A stretch of 64,000 bases of DNA from Brachionus koreanus (lineage: Eukaryota; Rotifera; Eurotatoria; Ploima; Brachionidae). The number at the start of each line of letters is the position of its first letter. Position 1 is the stretch's first letter. A program made the translations under genes and the position numbers. Below the pieces are notes generated by a model. It was not told where the DNA came from, made no database searches, and was given only the letters and a program-made list of their open reading frames with translations. Shown piece by piece: positions 10,101 to 24,400 of the stretch. The stretch lies in the NCBI GenBank assembly GCA_016987375.1, contig PJRA01000048.1, positions 1,961,788 to 2,025,787 on the forward strand, in the 5' to 3' direction.

Positions 10101-12258
10101 TGTTATTTACAAAGGTAAAAGTTAAATAAAAACATTAGCATTCACTGCTGTAATACTGGCAATATTCACCAGAATTAAATAGATAAAATTTAATCGAAGC
10201 ATGCAACTTTAATTACGCTTCAAAAGCTAGTTACTTTGTTGCTGATGCGATCAAGCTGATATTTAAATCAGTGACAAAAAATAAGCTTCATAAAAAAAAT
10301 CATTTATGGTGTATATTAAGAAATATTTCTTAGTTTAATGTTATAAATTAATTTAATTTTTTAATATGCTTAATTTGAGAATTTTGTATTAAATTTACTA
10401 AAATCTTAAGGACCTCACATGGGTTCTTATCTTTGATTTGAATAGTCAGCGTGTTGCTGCTGAATCTTTATTCTTTTAAATGTGTCTAGATTTTATTTGT
10501 TTATTATCTACTATTTGAATTGGCATTTAATATTCAAAATTGATTTATTTACTTTAGAAAAGCTTAAAAAATGGAGAATAAATTTTCAGCTATTAAACTA
10601 ATTGACAATTGTATAATAAAATGACATAAAAATTGTCTTAATTTATTGAATCAAGCACAGTGAAGAAAACTGCAATAAATCAGCAGTTAATTTTTCAAGT
10701 AAAAGAAAAAAATCTATTATAATTCAAATCATGTCTTCCATTTTTGATGAATAAACAACAAAAATAAGAAAACAACATAAAAGCTGTGATTTATTAAGTT
10801 AGTCAATATTTAAGACTGATTCTGTTTGGAGAAAAATTGAGAATTTTTTTGGTCCAATAAAGCTAATCGGACAATAAATCACTGACCTTTGGTTAACAAT
10901 AACACCAAATACTAAAAATTAAAAATAATTGTTTTTTTTTTATGATTTTTTTATTGTTTGTGTGAGAGACCTCGAATTTTATGCTAAATTTGTTCAGCTA
11001 CTTTAAATTTGTAGTCCATAAAGCTCAACATCAATTTTATGTTTTGATCGAACTGAACAAATGTTTCAGGTTATTCGATCCTCTAAATGCTAACGACTAG
11101 AAAATATGAAATGTTTATTTTGTTAAGATTTAGAGCCTATCATTTAAAAGATAAAATCTAGCTTAGATATGCCTAGTTCATTAAGTATTGAACTAAGTTT
11201 GATAGAGCAAAATTAATCTTATGCACACTTTTCTGATTGAATGCATTCAAGGTAAAGATTGCCGAATCGTTGGTGTCTGCTAGTAGAATAATGAGTTTTT
11301 GGTTTTTTATTTAGAAAATAACCATGGAAAAATGAACAAAGGTTTACTTGAATAAAAAATAATTTAATTTTTAGTTTAAAGTTGGACAAATTGTTAGTCA
11401 AGTTTTCTGTCAATATGATACTAATCTATTCATTTTTGAAAAAAAAAAAATTAATTTATTTACAAGTTGATTCTAGTTGTTTACAATTCTTCAAATTACA
11501 AAAAAAAAAGAGTAAAAATTTTTCTTTTTTTTTTTATTTAAAAATAATTTTAAACAAAAATCCATTAAAATTTATATTTTTAATCAATTAAACTTAAGAG
11601 CAATATTGTTTATTGTTTAAAAATAGCTTAGTTAGTAAGTCTTAGTCTCGTTCAAAATTAAATTAGACATAACACAACTCCTTCAAAATTTAAGACTCTG
11701 TGCCGAATCAAGATAGCTGTTCAACATCGGATTTGTCTAGAAATAAATGGTTCTATTATTTTTTTTAAAAAGAAAATGTTTATGTATAAAAATTTTTATC
11801 ATTTGTTTTAGATAATAATTTTATTTAAAGTAAACTAAATTTAAAAAAAAAAGTTAATTTAAAAAATTCTCACCGATTAAAGGACCAAACTTTTAGTGCA
11901 TTTTTATATTTTAAGTTCAAAATATTAATTAAGATAAAAAACAAGATCGATTTGAGCAAAAATCAGGTTAGATTTTAGCCGCGAGTCTAACTTGTTAGAT
12001 AAGATAAAATTAGTGTTGATTATTTTAAGATACGAACAATTTCAATTAATCAAAATATGCCAAGTCTAAATTGCAACCAAAGTTTCAACTCAATTTGATT
12101 AATTTCGATAGTCAAGTTAGATTTAAATTAAACAAAGTTAGAATATATTTCGTTTATATGCATGTACACTTGCGGAAATAAACGGACATGAACTAGTTTT
12201 TTTTTCTCTAATTTGATTATTTATTTTTTTTGTTTAGATAAATGAATAATTTACTGAC
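7126..12258. other. Intergenic, upstream of the CCDC88-like gene
   Basis: About 5 kb of AT-rich DNA with no recognised coding frame, RNA gene or mobile element. A TTTGTTTAG acceptor ends at about 12239, just before the CCDC88 start, so part of this stretch is probably a 5' UTR intron and promoter. Confidence 0.4.
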
Positions 12259-15200
12259 ATGCTGATGAAAACTAGCCTAGACTTTTTAGACTCTCCGTTG
12301 GTCGTTTGGGCCAAGTGTCAGCTCAGCTTGACCAACGACACACTCTATTTCGACAAATTTCCTAGCGGAGAATATTTTTATCTAATATTGAAGAATGCTG
12401 ATCCAAGACTACAAAATCTGATGTTGCCTAACGAAGGCGAGCTTTACGATACTACAAGGTCCAGACTTTTGAATTTGGACTTTATCCTAAGAAATATAAG
12501 ATCTTTTTATCAAGTATTAATTAAAATTTTAATCTTAATTCTTAAATAAACAAAATTTATAAAAAAAAATTTTAGCACATGCTCAATCATGTTTTGATGG
12601 TTAAGCTACCAGATATCTACCAAATAGCCAAGCATCCAGAGTCGGGTAATTTTCAAACTAGTGAATTTTTTGTTGATCTAACTAAGAAATTTATTTTTGT
12701 AGAGGAGACATTTAGAGAAATGGAAAAAATTCTCCTATTGCTTCTAGGCATAGCCATCAATGGCGAAAATAAAGAGAAGTTTATAGAACAAATTCAGATT
12801 AGCTTGGATACTAATGTACAGCTTGAGCTGGTGCCATATATCAAATTAGTAAATGACGACATAAGTTTTTCGATTTCTAAATCGCTAAATCTTCACTTGA
12901 TTGAGTCAGAGCCTATTTCAGATCACAAAAATGATTTAGCTACTTTTAAAAATATTGATGAATTGAATTTATTTTTGGCCGAAAAACTACTACCTAATTT
13001 GCAGAGAATAATTGACGAACGCGACTCTTATTTAGAAAATATAATTGAACTAGAACAAGACAAAGACTATCTGAATTATAAGCTGCAGTGTTCGTTGGAT
13101 TCAAATGGAACACATCAATCGACTGAACAGCTCGATGTTGAATCAAATTCCAATAATCTAGACTCGTTTAAAACAAATGGCGATGCTAATCCTTCGTCTT
13201 TGATCAATTTGAGCGATACGCACACTCTTTTTATGCTATTTGAGTCCATTTACAAAGAAAAAAATTACAAGATTGAAAATGTGAATATCAAAAATGAATG
13301 TCAAATGAACAGTGCTGATTTAACTGAAAAAGAAGAAGCATTAAAAAATTCAACAAAAATCCCTTTTAACAACAATTGGAATCAAAAAATCGCTATTGAA
13401 CTGGTTGAATGTAAAATAAAACTCAAACAACTTATCAATGAAATGTAAGTATTTTATTTTTCTTAACTATCATCAAAAATATTAAGTTTATAAATTTTAA
13501 TTTATTTATTTTTCAAAAGAAAAATTCTTTTATCTTAAATTAATTAAATAATATTTAGCAAATTTCAGAAATTCAAATTTGGTTTTTGAAGTGTGGTCCC
13601 ATTCATGTTTTAATATTTTTAATATTTACATTCTTTTGATAGAGAAAAGACCTCAAAAAGTTATGTGCCAAATTAGTTGATATTCTAGTTATAGCACATG
13701 TATTTTTGAAAGATTTTATTTAGTCTTTTTTTAGTGGTTTTAGTCAGCAAAATATTTTAATCTAGTTAAAATTCAGAGTTTCAAAGAAAATTTTAAGAGT
13801 TTATTTCACATAAATAATTTAATGGTATTTAATCTTTAAAGAAACAATGCTTCATTCATACTTAAAGTAGTCATTTTAATAGATATATATGGCAAAATGA
13901 AAATAATTTTACATTTTTACATTTTCATATTTTTTGATTTTTTTGCAATGTTTCAGAAAATTAAAAAAAATCTCTAATTATTTGGTAAATAAAAATAAAA
14001 ATTAAAAATGTTTTAAATATTGCACAAAAAACTAAAAATATGAAAGTGTAAAATATATATATTTTCTTTAATTTTAATTAAAATTAAATTAAAACTCTAG
14101 CTAGTTTGGAATAAAGTTTAAAATCCTAAAATAAATAATATTGAGGTTTTATTTTTGAATATCAAAGCAAAATATTACTAAAAATATTTTTGAATAAATT
14201 AAAAAAGTAAAGTTGAATTTTTTGATCAATTTTCTATTTGTTTTTTTTTTGCTCAAATTTTAGAAATTCATAATTTAATTGTAATGCCTATTTGAAACTA
14301 TTTAAAATTGAAAATTCTTAAAGATTGAGTAAACTATAATACAATGAAATCGGCAATTTAAAATTTTGAGCAAAAAGAAAAAATTAAAAATTGGCCAAAA
14401 ATTTGCTTGAATATTAAAAAAATATTAAAAGAAATTTAATGTAATAAAATGTATAATGTCGTAATACCATACGGGCCAGAATTGAATTCTACTAAAATGA
14501 GGACTTGTGTTCAGAACGTGATTTAAAAGAGTAGAGAAATAGCAAGGTATAGTTCATTTATTCTGGTAAAATTTTAGTTGAATAGAGAAGAAAGCACCTA
14601 TGAAACAAGAAGAATGAAACAAACATTCTGAACCAATTTTTATCTTTAAAATAATTAAAGCATTAAAAATAGTACATTTTTAAATAATTCATGTCTATGT
14701 TTCGAAACTAGCAGTAATAGCCATGCTTTTATATTTAAAATACCTTTAAAAATTATTTTTAAGGCTTTTTCTTTAAAAAATTATCTTAATACTCAAAGAC
14801 CGGAATGATTTTTCGCCCATTTTATTTGACTTGTTTTTTTACTTTTTTTTCATTGAAAATAAAATTATTTTGTAATAAAAATTAAATAATTTTATAATAT
14901 TTTTGATTTAAGATATGATTGAAAAAAATTATAAAAAATGATTAAATTTATTGAATATAAAACAAATAAATAAATCAAAAGGAATTCAAAAGACACCTCC
15001 CGCTTTTGAATGTTAAATGTTGCTTCCTATTTTTTTCTTTCAATTTCTACTATCAATATTAATTAAAATAAAAAAATTATTAGGTTGATTGAACTAAAAT
15101 CATTAAATCAATTGTAAAAATTTATGAACAGTTTTTTCGTTATTTTAAATTTTCTAGATTTTTTAGAAAAAATAATTCTTTCAAAAATTCAATTTTTCTT

Positions 15201-18200
15201 AACTTTAAACTTTTAGAATTTTTTAAATAAAAAATAATATTTAATCATTATTTTATTCATTTTGATAATTTAAGTGAGGAAAAATGTGAGCAAATTGAGA
15301 CACTAAAAGACGAAATAGATGATGTTAAAAAAGAGACAAGCAAACTTCGAAACGAAAATGTAGATTTACAGCAGAAGGCTGCTTTGGCACAAGTGTATTC
15401 AGATGAACTAGAATCATTGCGCGAAAAATCTCTCAAAGTAGACAAATACGAAACAGAAATAGCAAAACTTAAAGAAAAATTGGATGAATATCAGTCTAGC
15501 AAAAGTTGCTTGGATGAGCTTAAGGAAGAGAATTTGATTCTTAGTGAAACAAGATCAATCATGGAAAAACAGCTCAATGATTATCAAGTCAAATTGTTCA
15601 GTTTGCAACGAGTTGATGCCGATTTGAACAAATACAAACTTGAAATAGACGACTTGCTTGGTCAACGCGAGATAGACAAGAGAAGAATGTGCGAATTGTG
15701 CGAAAAAAACGCCAAACTAGAACTTGATATGAAGAATTTACTTAATCAAAATGTCGTACTAGACAAAGAATTGAATCAAGTTCGCGAAGAGCTTACTTCA
15801 TTGACAATAGATGTAAATCAAAAGCAATCTCAACTAGATCAATATCAGCAATTAGCTCAACAGCAGCATACACAAATTGTTGAGTCTAATAAACTAAGAC
15901 AAAATGAGCTCGAACATTTAATTAAAGAACTAAAATCTCAACTTAGTGTTCGTGACATAGAGCTTACTAGAGTTAAGGAATCACTAAGACAGAAAGAATC
16001 AAGTTTAGACGAATATTTGGCTAAGATAAAAGTCCTCAACAAAGAATTGAATATCGAACAAGAAATGAGATTTAAGTCAGAGAAAAATCTCGAACAACAT
16101 AAAAATGAAATAAAAGATTTACAATTAAGACTGGATGATTGTGTAAATGAAACTAAAAAATTAGTAAGTATTTTATTGCATAGTGATATCAATAATCTTG
16201 CATCTTGGCATACACTTTAAAAAAATTTGACTGATCCTAATCCTAAAATTAAAATTATCCTACAATTGGGATTAAAATTTTTTCCATGAGAAGATAATAC
16301 TTAGTTAAATAAATAAAAAGATTTATTTCTTTAATTGATGAGCCATATTATGTATTTAAAAGTAATAATTTTATTTACTAAAGGTTTAGAAAATGAATTA
16401 GCATTGATTCGGTATGTTTTTTAGTTATTATTAAATTGAAAAGTTTTAAGTTTTCTTGATTTAAAATACAGATAAATAGTAATGCTTTCTTTCGAGTTTA
16501 AATTTCAGGATTTTTCTTTGAGGAAAAAGTAATCATTTAGAAAAGCGGTCATTTGCTACTTTTTTTGAACACTAAAAGTATCAAGATAATATTTTTCTTT
16601 TACAGCAAACTAAATTTTTACGAGGTACAACTAAGAAAAAAATTGAGAATGATTTTTTTATTTAAATGAAAAACAAAATGTTTAAAAGTTTTTTTGTTTT
16701 TTTCAATTTTAGAAGCCAAATAATTTAGTGCACTATTACGCGATTGATTATTTTCTAGAAAATGGTAAACATAACCATTTTAAAAATTAGTCTTTTATTC
16801 TCTAAAAAATAAATTTTAAATTAACCGAGTAAAATTTATAAACTGTAAATAGCAAATCTAGATGAATTGTTTTAAATTTAAAAAACTATTTATCTTAAGA
16901 ATAAAGCAATAAATATATTTTTGTAAATAAAATTTTAAAAGATAGATATAAATTTTGTTGAACGAAAAACTGTTTAAAATAAAATTCTAAAATGATACAT
17001 TTTTCCCAAAAGGATCAGTCAATTCGAGCTGCCGCTGAGTCAAATGACCTCAAAGAGAACGAAACTAAGGAAAATTTGAAAAAGCTGCTCGACTCACATG
17101 ACCAATTGAACCAGTCGTACAAATCTCTACTGGTCGATCATGAAAATTTGCAGAAAATTTACCTACAATTGGAATCGGACTATGAAGAAATATACTCGGA
17201 GTTGTCCAAGAAACATTCGATAATTAGCAACCTTCAATCAAGTTTGGACGACACTAATAACAAACTCAAAATGTACACAGAAAGAAAGTATAGCGAAAAA
17301 ATGGCAAGCACAGATGATTTGGTTGATGTTGAAAAGCAAAGTTTAGAGTTCAAGATAAATAAATTAAATCATGAGATTTTGGTCTTGAACAAAAATGGAA
17401 ATTATTTAGAACAACAATTGGAAAATATGAGAAAAAGCTTGGATTCAGCCAATTCGGAAAATGTGCTTTTAAAAACTGATTTGGAAAAGCAACAAGATCA
17501 AAATAACAAACTTGAGATTCAAATTGAAAAAATTAATGACAAGCTTAGAGTCTACGAGTCATTGAAGGACAAACTAGAAGAAGAAAAAACACAGCTTTTT
17601 GAACAGCTTCATATACTAGTTCAGCAAAATCAAGAGGTTTTGGTTCAATTATTGAATAGCAAGGACATGTTTCATGAGGAAACAAAAGCTTATTTGCAAC
17701 AATTGAATAATGTAAAGAGACAAAAAGAAATTTTAGAGCAAAAAATAATGGAACAGTACAAATCATGTCCATCTCAAAAGCAAAAAACGCCAAAAAAATG
17801 CTCAAACACAAATTCACCAGGTTTAATGGATATGTTCTCAAAGACAAGACAATTTGTGCAAAAAGTTCGCAACAAATCTAATTTGGATACATCGACTGTA
17901 ATTGATTTGAACGACGATTCAGACCGTCAGTCTTTTTGTCACAAATATTCGGCTGATGATGTAAATTATTTGAATATAAAGCCCAAGGAAGGACCGGTTC
18001 TTAAATGTTTGTCCTCGTCGTCATCCTCCTCGTCAACTAGTTCGAATTATGAGAAACCCATTGAGGTCAAAACTCCGGTTAAAATTGATCCCAAAAGCTT
18101 GAAACTCGGAAGAAGACCTCAGTCAATATGTTCTTCAAATTGCTCTTCGCCAATTTCTCAAATTCAGTCTGTGATAAACTCGCCTAGTATAGTAACAATT

Positions 18201-18596
18201 AAGCCTCCTGATTACAAGCGTAACTTGCTTACTTCATCACCCAAATATCCCGCTAATCAAAGCCCCTCGTCCTCATCTACGTCTTCATGTTCTTCTAATT
18301 CATCACAGAAATTAGTCAAATCTCCAATAGCAGTGATCACCAAAAAGCCAAACTCAATTCAATTAGTACAAAGTGGACGAACTAAGTTAACTAGCAAAAT
18401 AGCTGACTCGCTAAAACAATTTCGATTGTCAGCAGAGCTCGATCAGATTGAAACATGTCAGATAAGAGACGAAGACGAGGACGAGGAAGAAAATTTGTTC
18501 AGTGATGAGGAATATGGCAAGAACGAGATGAACCAAAAGAAGACCGATGGACCGGCTAAAGCTAGCGAAATATGGCTGGAATATGGCTGTATTTAG
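12259..18596 (+). CDS. CCDC88-like: CCDC88 (Girdin/Daple) family coiled-coil protein
   Basis: Four exons (12259-12513, 12576-13444, 15275-16163, 17013-18596) join with matching phases into 1198 residues. Start: an in-frame stop lies four codons before the ATG. Residues 8 to about 256 form the N-terminal HOOK domain: SPLVVWAK, NIRSFYQ followed by PDIYQIAKHPESG, LLLLLGIAI, then the E-rich DERDSYLENIIELEQDKDYL. Exons 3-4 encode a long coiled coil (about 350-920) with the family block DELESLREKSLKVDKYETE. The tail is Ser-rich, with a run of eight serines, and ends EYGCI, like the Daple C-terminal PDZ ligand (GCV) that binds Dishevelled. It is shorter than human Girdin or Daple (about 1,900-2,000), and I see no G-alpha-binding (GBA) motif. 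Family role: cytoskeleton, polarity and Wnt signalling. AATAAA at 18755. A HOOK1-3 identity is less likely because of the tail. Confidence 0.85.
13445..15274 (+). other. Intron 2 of the CCDC88-like gene
   Basis: 1.8-kb intron from GTAAGT to TTTAAG, AT-rich, with no recognised gene or element. The next intron (16164-17012) is likewise empty. Confidence 0.6.
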
Positions 18597-21432
18597 ACTA
18601 AAGCTAGAGAATGATTTATTATTCGAATTAGGTTATTTAAATGGTACCGAGAACGTTTTTTAAAAGAATTTTAATTTTTTTTTAAAAAATGACAATTTTT
18701 TTATGTTTTAATTTTTTGCAAATTTATTGTTATTTAAAGAATTCATTTTTTGTAAATAAAATTTAATTTTAATTTATCAATCAAGCATTTTTGTTTTTAA
18801 AATAATGATAACGAACTTCAATAAAAAATGGTAACAAAAAAAAAAGAAAAAAAACAAATTTTTTTTTATTATTAATGCTATTTGGCTCAAAATAAAACAA
18901 AAAGTTATTCATTAATTAAATTTGCTACTAACACTTTAATTATGTAACAAAATAATTTATTTATTATTCCTTTTAACTTTATTGTTCTTTACAAAATTTA
19001 TTAAATTAGTCATTTGATTAAATAGCAACCCTCTTACAATTAGTTAAAATTAAACAATATTTTACAATCAAATTCTTACTCATCTAAATGTATAATTACA
19101 AAAAAAGTAGCTTCATTTTTTTATTATACTAATACTTTGCTGTTTTTCATATTATTTTTTTTTTGATATTTTCGTTATCATTAATATACTAAAAAAATTT
19201 CGAGTTATTGTAAAAACTAGAAAAAAATGAAATTATTAATAAAGTGTTAATTAAAAATAATTCAGCCTCATATGAACTTTAAATTATAAAAAATGTCATA
19301 AAATTTCAGTTCAAAGAAATAAAAAAGTTTTGATCAGAACTCATAGTACCATAAATAGGATAAAAGAAATTATAAAACTGTGAGCCATGAAAAGGATAGT
19401 CAACTTGAAAACAAATCAAACAAAATCAATCATCATTTTAATCAATCATTTATTTTAAGCTTTTGAATATGTAAATTATTGTCTGTAGTTTGAATGGAAT
19501 TAAAGTTAATCAAAACAAAAAATTATAAAATAAATTTAAAACATTATTTTTTTGAACCATATTAAACTTTAACTACAAATTTAAAAAAACAACCTAGAAT
19601 TTAATTAATTATCATGTATACAGTTTTTCTCCGAGGACTTAAATTAAATAAACAAAAATAAGCTATTCTGTAATTCTAACAAAAATGCCACGCTTTAAAT
19701 AAAAGTTAAAAAAATTGGAAAAATAAAAATCTAAAAAATCTAAAATGAATAAGATATTGAGGAAAAACTGTTCAATCCAAATAAAAGGGCATGTAATGAT
19801 GTAACTACAGACAGCAATATAACCAGAATCAATGACAGCGAGAATTTAAAATATTAACAGAAAAATACATTGAAATTCTCGGTCAGTTATTGCTCTTGAT
19901 CTTCATAAATGACTTGCCTGGGCAGCTCAAATATTTTAAGGGCAAAAATTTTTATCGTAAACGCGAATGCTATCAGAATTGAATTAGTTGAGACTACTGC
20001 CTAGCGTGATTTTTTGAGAAATGATGAACAAAAAACTCAAATACAACGATCAAATTGATAGCTGTGTTAAAAAAATGAAGAGTGCTTTAGAAAAGATTTT
20101 TTTTTGGGATGCTCAATAATTTTTGCTATTATTTACCTATAACTTTTTAAATTCAATAAACTCCAAAAGGCGATGTTAAATATAGTAAAATATTAAAAAT
20201 TGTAACAAAAATGTAGTGAAAAATCTCCTAATTGATTTGAGAATAAAAATTAAAAATTAAAAAAAAAAAAAATTGATTAATTTTTGCTATTAAACAAAAC
20301 ATATACTGTGTGTCTGCTTTCAATTTTTATTTACAAAAAGGATATATTGCGATTAGAACAAGTAAAATATTTCCACAAATAAAAAGTTTGAATTATGAGT
20401 TAAGAATAACGAAATTCTATAAGAAAGCTGAGATATGATTCAATTTTTATAAATTTACATTAAACACAATCATGTTAACTGGTATTAGGTTTGGTATTTT
20501 ATGATTTCAATTTATTATGGAAGTCCAAGTGAAGGAGTAAGAGGAGAAAAGCATGGCATTCACTCACAGCCTACTAAATGCGAAGTAAGACGTAATGTGT
20601 GTAGAAAAAGATGAAAGGTCTACTATAACGATAAAAGGTATTACGTTAGTCTTGATACTTTGTAAATTTAGTTAAGAAAAATTTAAAATATCAACCGATA
20701 ATTGACTTGTATAATAATTCTTCAAAAGTCATACCTAACATACTATATCTTTATTTTATTTTTTCAAACCCTTTAAATAAATTTAAAAAAAAAATTCAGA
20801 TGAGAAAAAAATTTATTTATTATTGAAAAAAAATGGAAATTATATTATTATCAAAAAAAATTTAATTACTTATAAGTCTTGAGAAATTTTTCTCGTTTTT
20901 TTTTTCAATCTTTTATCTTTTTTTAATTGCATCTTAGTATAAATATAAATATTAAGAAAAAATTAAGTTGTTTTTATGTGCTTTTTTAAAGGATTAATTT
21001 TAAATTGATATTTATAAAAGTTTCCAATAAGAAAAAATCAACAATGCGCTTCTAAAAATTTTCTTAAAATCTTTTTGTTAGATCTGAGCAAAAGTTACAA
21101 TAAAAAAGACTCTAATATTTTAGCTTTTAAACATATTTCCTAAAATATTTGAAAATTTAAAATATGCTTATTTAATATAATTTGGAAATTATTTTTATAA
21201 ATTTTTTTACTAATTGTTGTCTGGTTTTTTATTTAAAAGACCCAAATCTTATCAACCTAAAAAAGAGAAATTACTTTGTTTTATTTTTTTATAGTTTGAT
21301 TTAGCATAAAAGTTAATTTATTTTTTAATTTCAAATATTTCATTTTACTAGAAATATTTTTTCCCAATCCCATATTTGTTTTAATAAAATAAATGTACCA
21401 ACATTAAGTGAAAAAATTAATCCAACCAAAAA
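18597..21432. other. Intergenic with 3' end of CCDC88-like gene and a LINE scrap
   Basis: Poly(A) signal at 18755-18760, then AT-rich DNA. The only recognisable content is a LINE reverse-transcriptase scrap near 19872. Confidence 0.5.
19872..20130 (+). mobile_element. LINE reverse-transcriptase fragment
   Basis: Plus-strand translation from 19872 gives EILGQLLLLIFINDLPGQL, close to the LINE RT pattern LGPLLFLIFINDLP. The frame soon breaks at stops. Downstream, the string TTTGGGATGCTCAATAATTTTT (about 20107) resembles a segment at about 45541, as if both come from the same LINE clade just after the DLGV block. Dead fragment. Confidence 0.5.
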
Positions 21433-24400
21433 ATGAACTTTATCGATAGTAACGAATTTTCAAAACTATTCAAAGTTAACAGAAATCAAGTTGATCAGTT
21501 GTTATCAAATTGCAATCAAACTCCAGTTCAACAACCCCGTTCTAAGACAATAACAATAAAATTCAAATCTTATTTACCAGATGTTTTCTTTTCACAAAAT
21601 TTTCATGTGAGACTTGTTTTCTATCTGAATCAATTAGACAAACCAGTTTATTTTGAGCATGAAATAGAGTAACACAATTTAAAGCTTCTAATATGTAAAT
21701 TTTTTTTTGCTTTTTCTAGACAAACAAGACTGGTCATTTCAGAAGACAGTGTTTTGTACGAAATAGCAGCCAAAGTCAAACTTCCAATTTTATCAGACGA
21801 CAAATCAAGAATATTTTATTTTTATCAACTTGAAACCTATGAAAATGGTCAGTATTTCAATAAACCTGAGCATTTATTGAAACAAAATGAATTAATTAGA
21901 TATATTGATACATCGATTTTTTTCATTAGAAAAAAAGATTCAAGGGACCTAAAGATACCCAACTATACAATTGATGAAATTGACGGAATTCTTCTTTTTG
22001 AAAGTATCAATAACTTGATTCAAATTAGAAAAAATGTAGTAGAAATTTGTTTTCCGATTTTATATCTAAACGACAAAGCTTTACTAAGCTGTTCTGATCA
22101 ATTTGATAAATTCTTGTCTCTATTTTCCAATTCATATCGATCGTTGGTGCATCTTGATTCAGCATATGACAATTTAATCAAGGAATTTCTCCAAAGTGAA
22201 TTTTATAATTTTCTCAATAATGTAAAGCAAGATTTGGATACAAAATCTGAATCGGCTTATCTCAGTCTGCTGGCTATTTTTTATTTGTCGCGTATCTTTA
22301 AATTAAACATAGATTTGGAAAAAATTTTTTTATTACACGACATAAACACCCCTAGTTATTTCTATAATTTGAAAAATTTTTTAAAAGTCGAAGATTCGAA
22401 TATCAAGTAAATTTTTTCTATTAATTTTTTTTTTTAATTTATTTTTTAAAAGTTTTAGAGGTGAGCTTAAAAGTTTTTTGATTGAAAAAAAATCCTTAAA
22501 TGCTTTGATCGTTTATTATTATCTGAAAAATTACAAAAGAAATTTTTTGAAAAAAAATTTGGACGATATATTAAGATCAGCAAAAAAATCCTATATGTTG
22601 AATTCAGCTGAAGATTTAAAAAAAATGATCCATCATTATCAAAACCTGGTTATTGAAGATCCAAATCTTGGAGCATGGCTGCTTTACATTTATGATCCTC
22701 AACTGAACACTCTAAATGAATTAGTCAGATTCAATGATTTTCCATTAGAATGTTTTGTGTTTCATTTAGGCTACAAATTGGCATCAGAGCATCAAGATGA
22801 ATTTGACAAGCTATTCAAGGATAAAAGCCTTAATGTAAATTTCAACAAAGTCGAAGAGAATTTTTTTAAATTTTTTTCTTGATTTAGACTCATATAAATT
22901 GGTTGCGTGAATTCTTTGAAAATTATCATCTAGCAGAAAAAGATTCTAATCTAAAAGAAATAAGAGATGATCTTTTAAGTATGCTTGAATTAATGAATTA
23001 TTCATTTAGCAAAGAATCAGATGCTATTGTGAATTTAATCGAAATTTTGGTCAAAATTAATTCTAACTTGGTTGTTTTTAGCAATGATGAACATAGAAAA
23101 AATATCCAAAAAATTAAAATTTTTTTAGAAAATTGGTTTCGTAATGAATTCAGTCAAAATATTCTGGTTAACTTTGGTCTTGAACAAATTTCACACGAAG
23201 AAATAAGATCAAACGAGCTTTTAATAGATATATACAGAAATTTTCCACAATATTTAGTAACTTGGACAAATTTTCCATTTAAAAAATTTGAAAGTCAAAA
23301 CGAAGTAAAGCAAAATATTAAGTATTTTGGCATGAACAATTTGCATGAAATTTTTTCAAAGCTTAGAAAAGTCGAGTTCATGGATAATTTATTAAAAGAT
23401 TTGTTCAGAGAACAAATTAAAAGCAACCAGCTCACTAAATGCATCAATTTTTTGGTTTATTTTAATTTTGCTCATCATTTAGACGACGAATACAAATTAA
23501 TTTGTCTGGAGGCTATTTCGGATTGTTTGGTAGAAAAAAAATCCGAAAAAACTCTAAAAATATTGTGTGACTTGCTAAGCAATCCGCAGCTTCAGCACTA
23601 TATGAACTTTATTTTAGACAAGTTTGTCAGTAGAGTATGGCCAAAGTCAAACGAGCTCAAGTTTTGTATTCAGAAACCATTTTTTCTGTCCCTTGTCTCA
23701 ATTTTTGTAGAACACACAAAAAACAAACTTAGCAACCCATTTAATCTAAGTCCCATATTTGATTTATTTAAAAGATTGGTTATTTGCTATACAGAGCTTA
23801 TAAATCAATTTGTTGATGGCACTGTAAGCCTTCAAAATATAGATCTCATAAATTCTGACCAAAATGGCATAGTAACACGTCTAAATGATTTAATAGTGGA
23901 AGATTTTGACATTTTAAATCAAAGCTTTGGACAAAATTTTGCTTTAAATAGTCAAAACAAACATTTTTTTTCTAAATTGTGCAAAATTCGCACTCAAGAG
24001 AGATTTTTATTCAATCAATATCGCACAAATGTTGCTAAATTTAATATCTTTTGTTCAAAATTTTCTCTTCTGGCACCCAAAATAAAAACTCTTTTGAACC
24101 AACAAAAATACTTAGATCAATTGCCAGAATCAAATATTTACCTGAACAATGTTTGTTCATGTATCAAAATTGACCAAATTGTTAATGTTCATAATTTTGT
24201 TCCCAAATGTACTTTTTTTAATGAAATAGATGCGTTACTAATGAAAGAGATCGAAAAGACAATTGATTATGGCCAGAAGTATTGTCTCCTATTCGACTTC
24301 ATTTTCAATCAGTCAAGCCACGAATTAAATTCTTCAGACAACAATAGTTTGGCTAAGTTATTTGTTAATTCGTCGAAATTAACTTTTGAAAAAATTTCTC

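Noticed and set aside
11219..11591. Two overlapping short open frames
   Set aside because: Low-complexity Lys/Phe/Leu content typical of A/T runs; no family signal.
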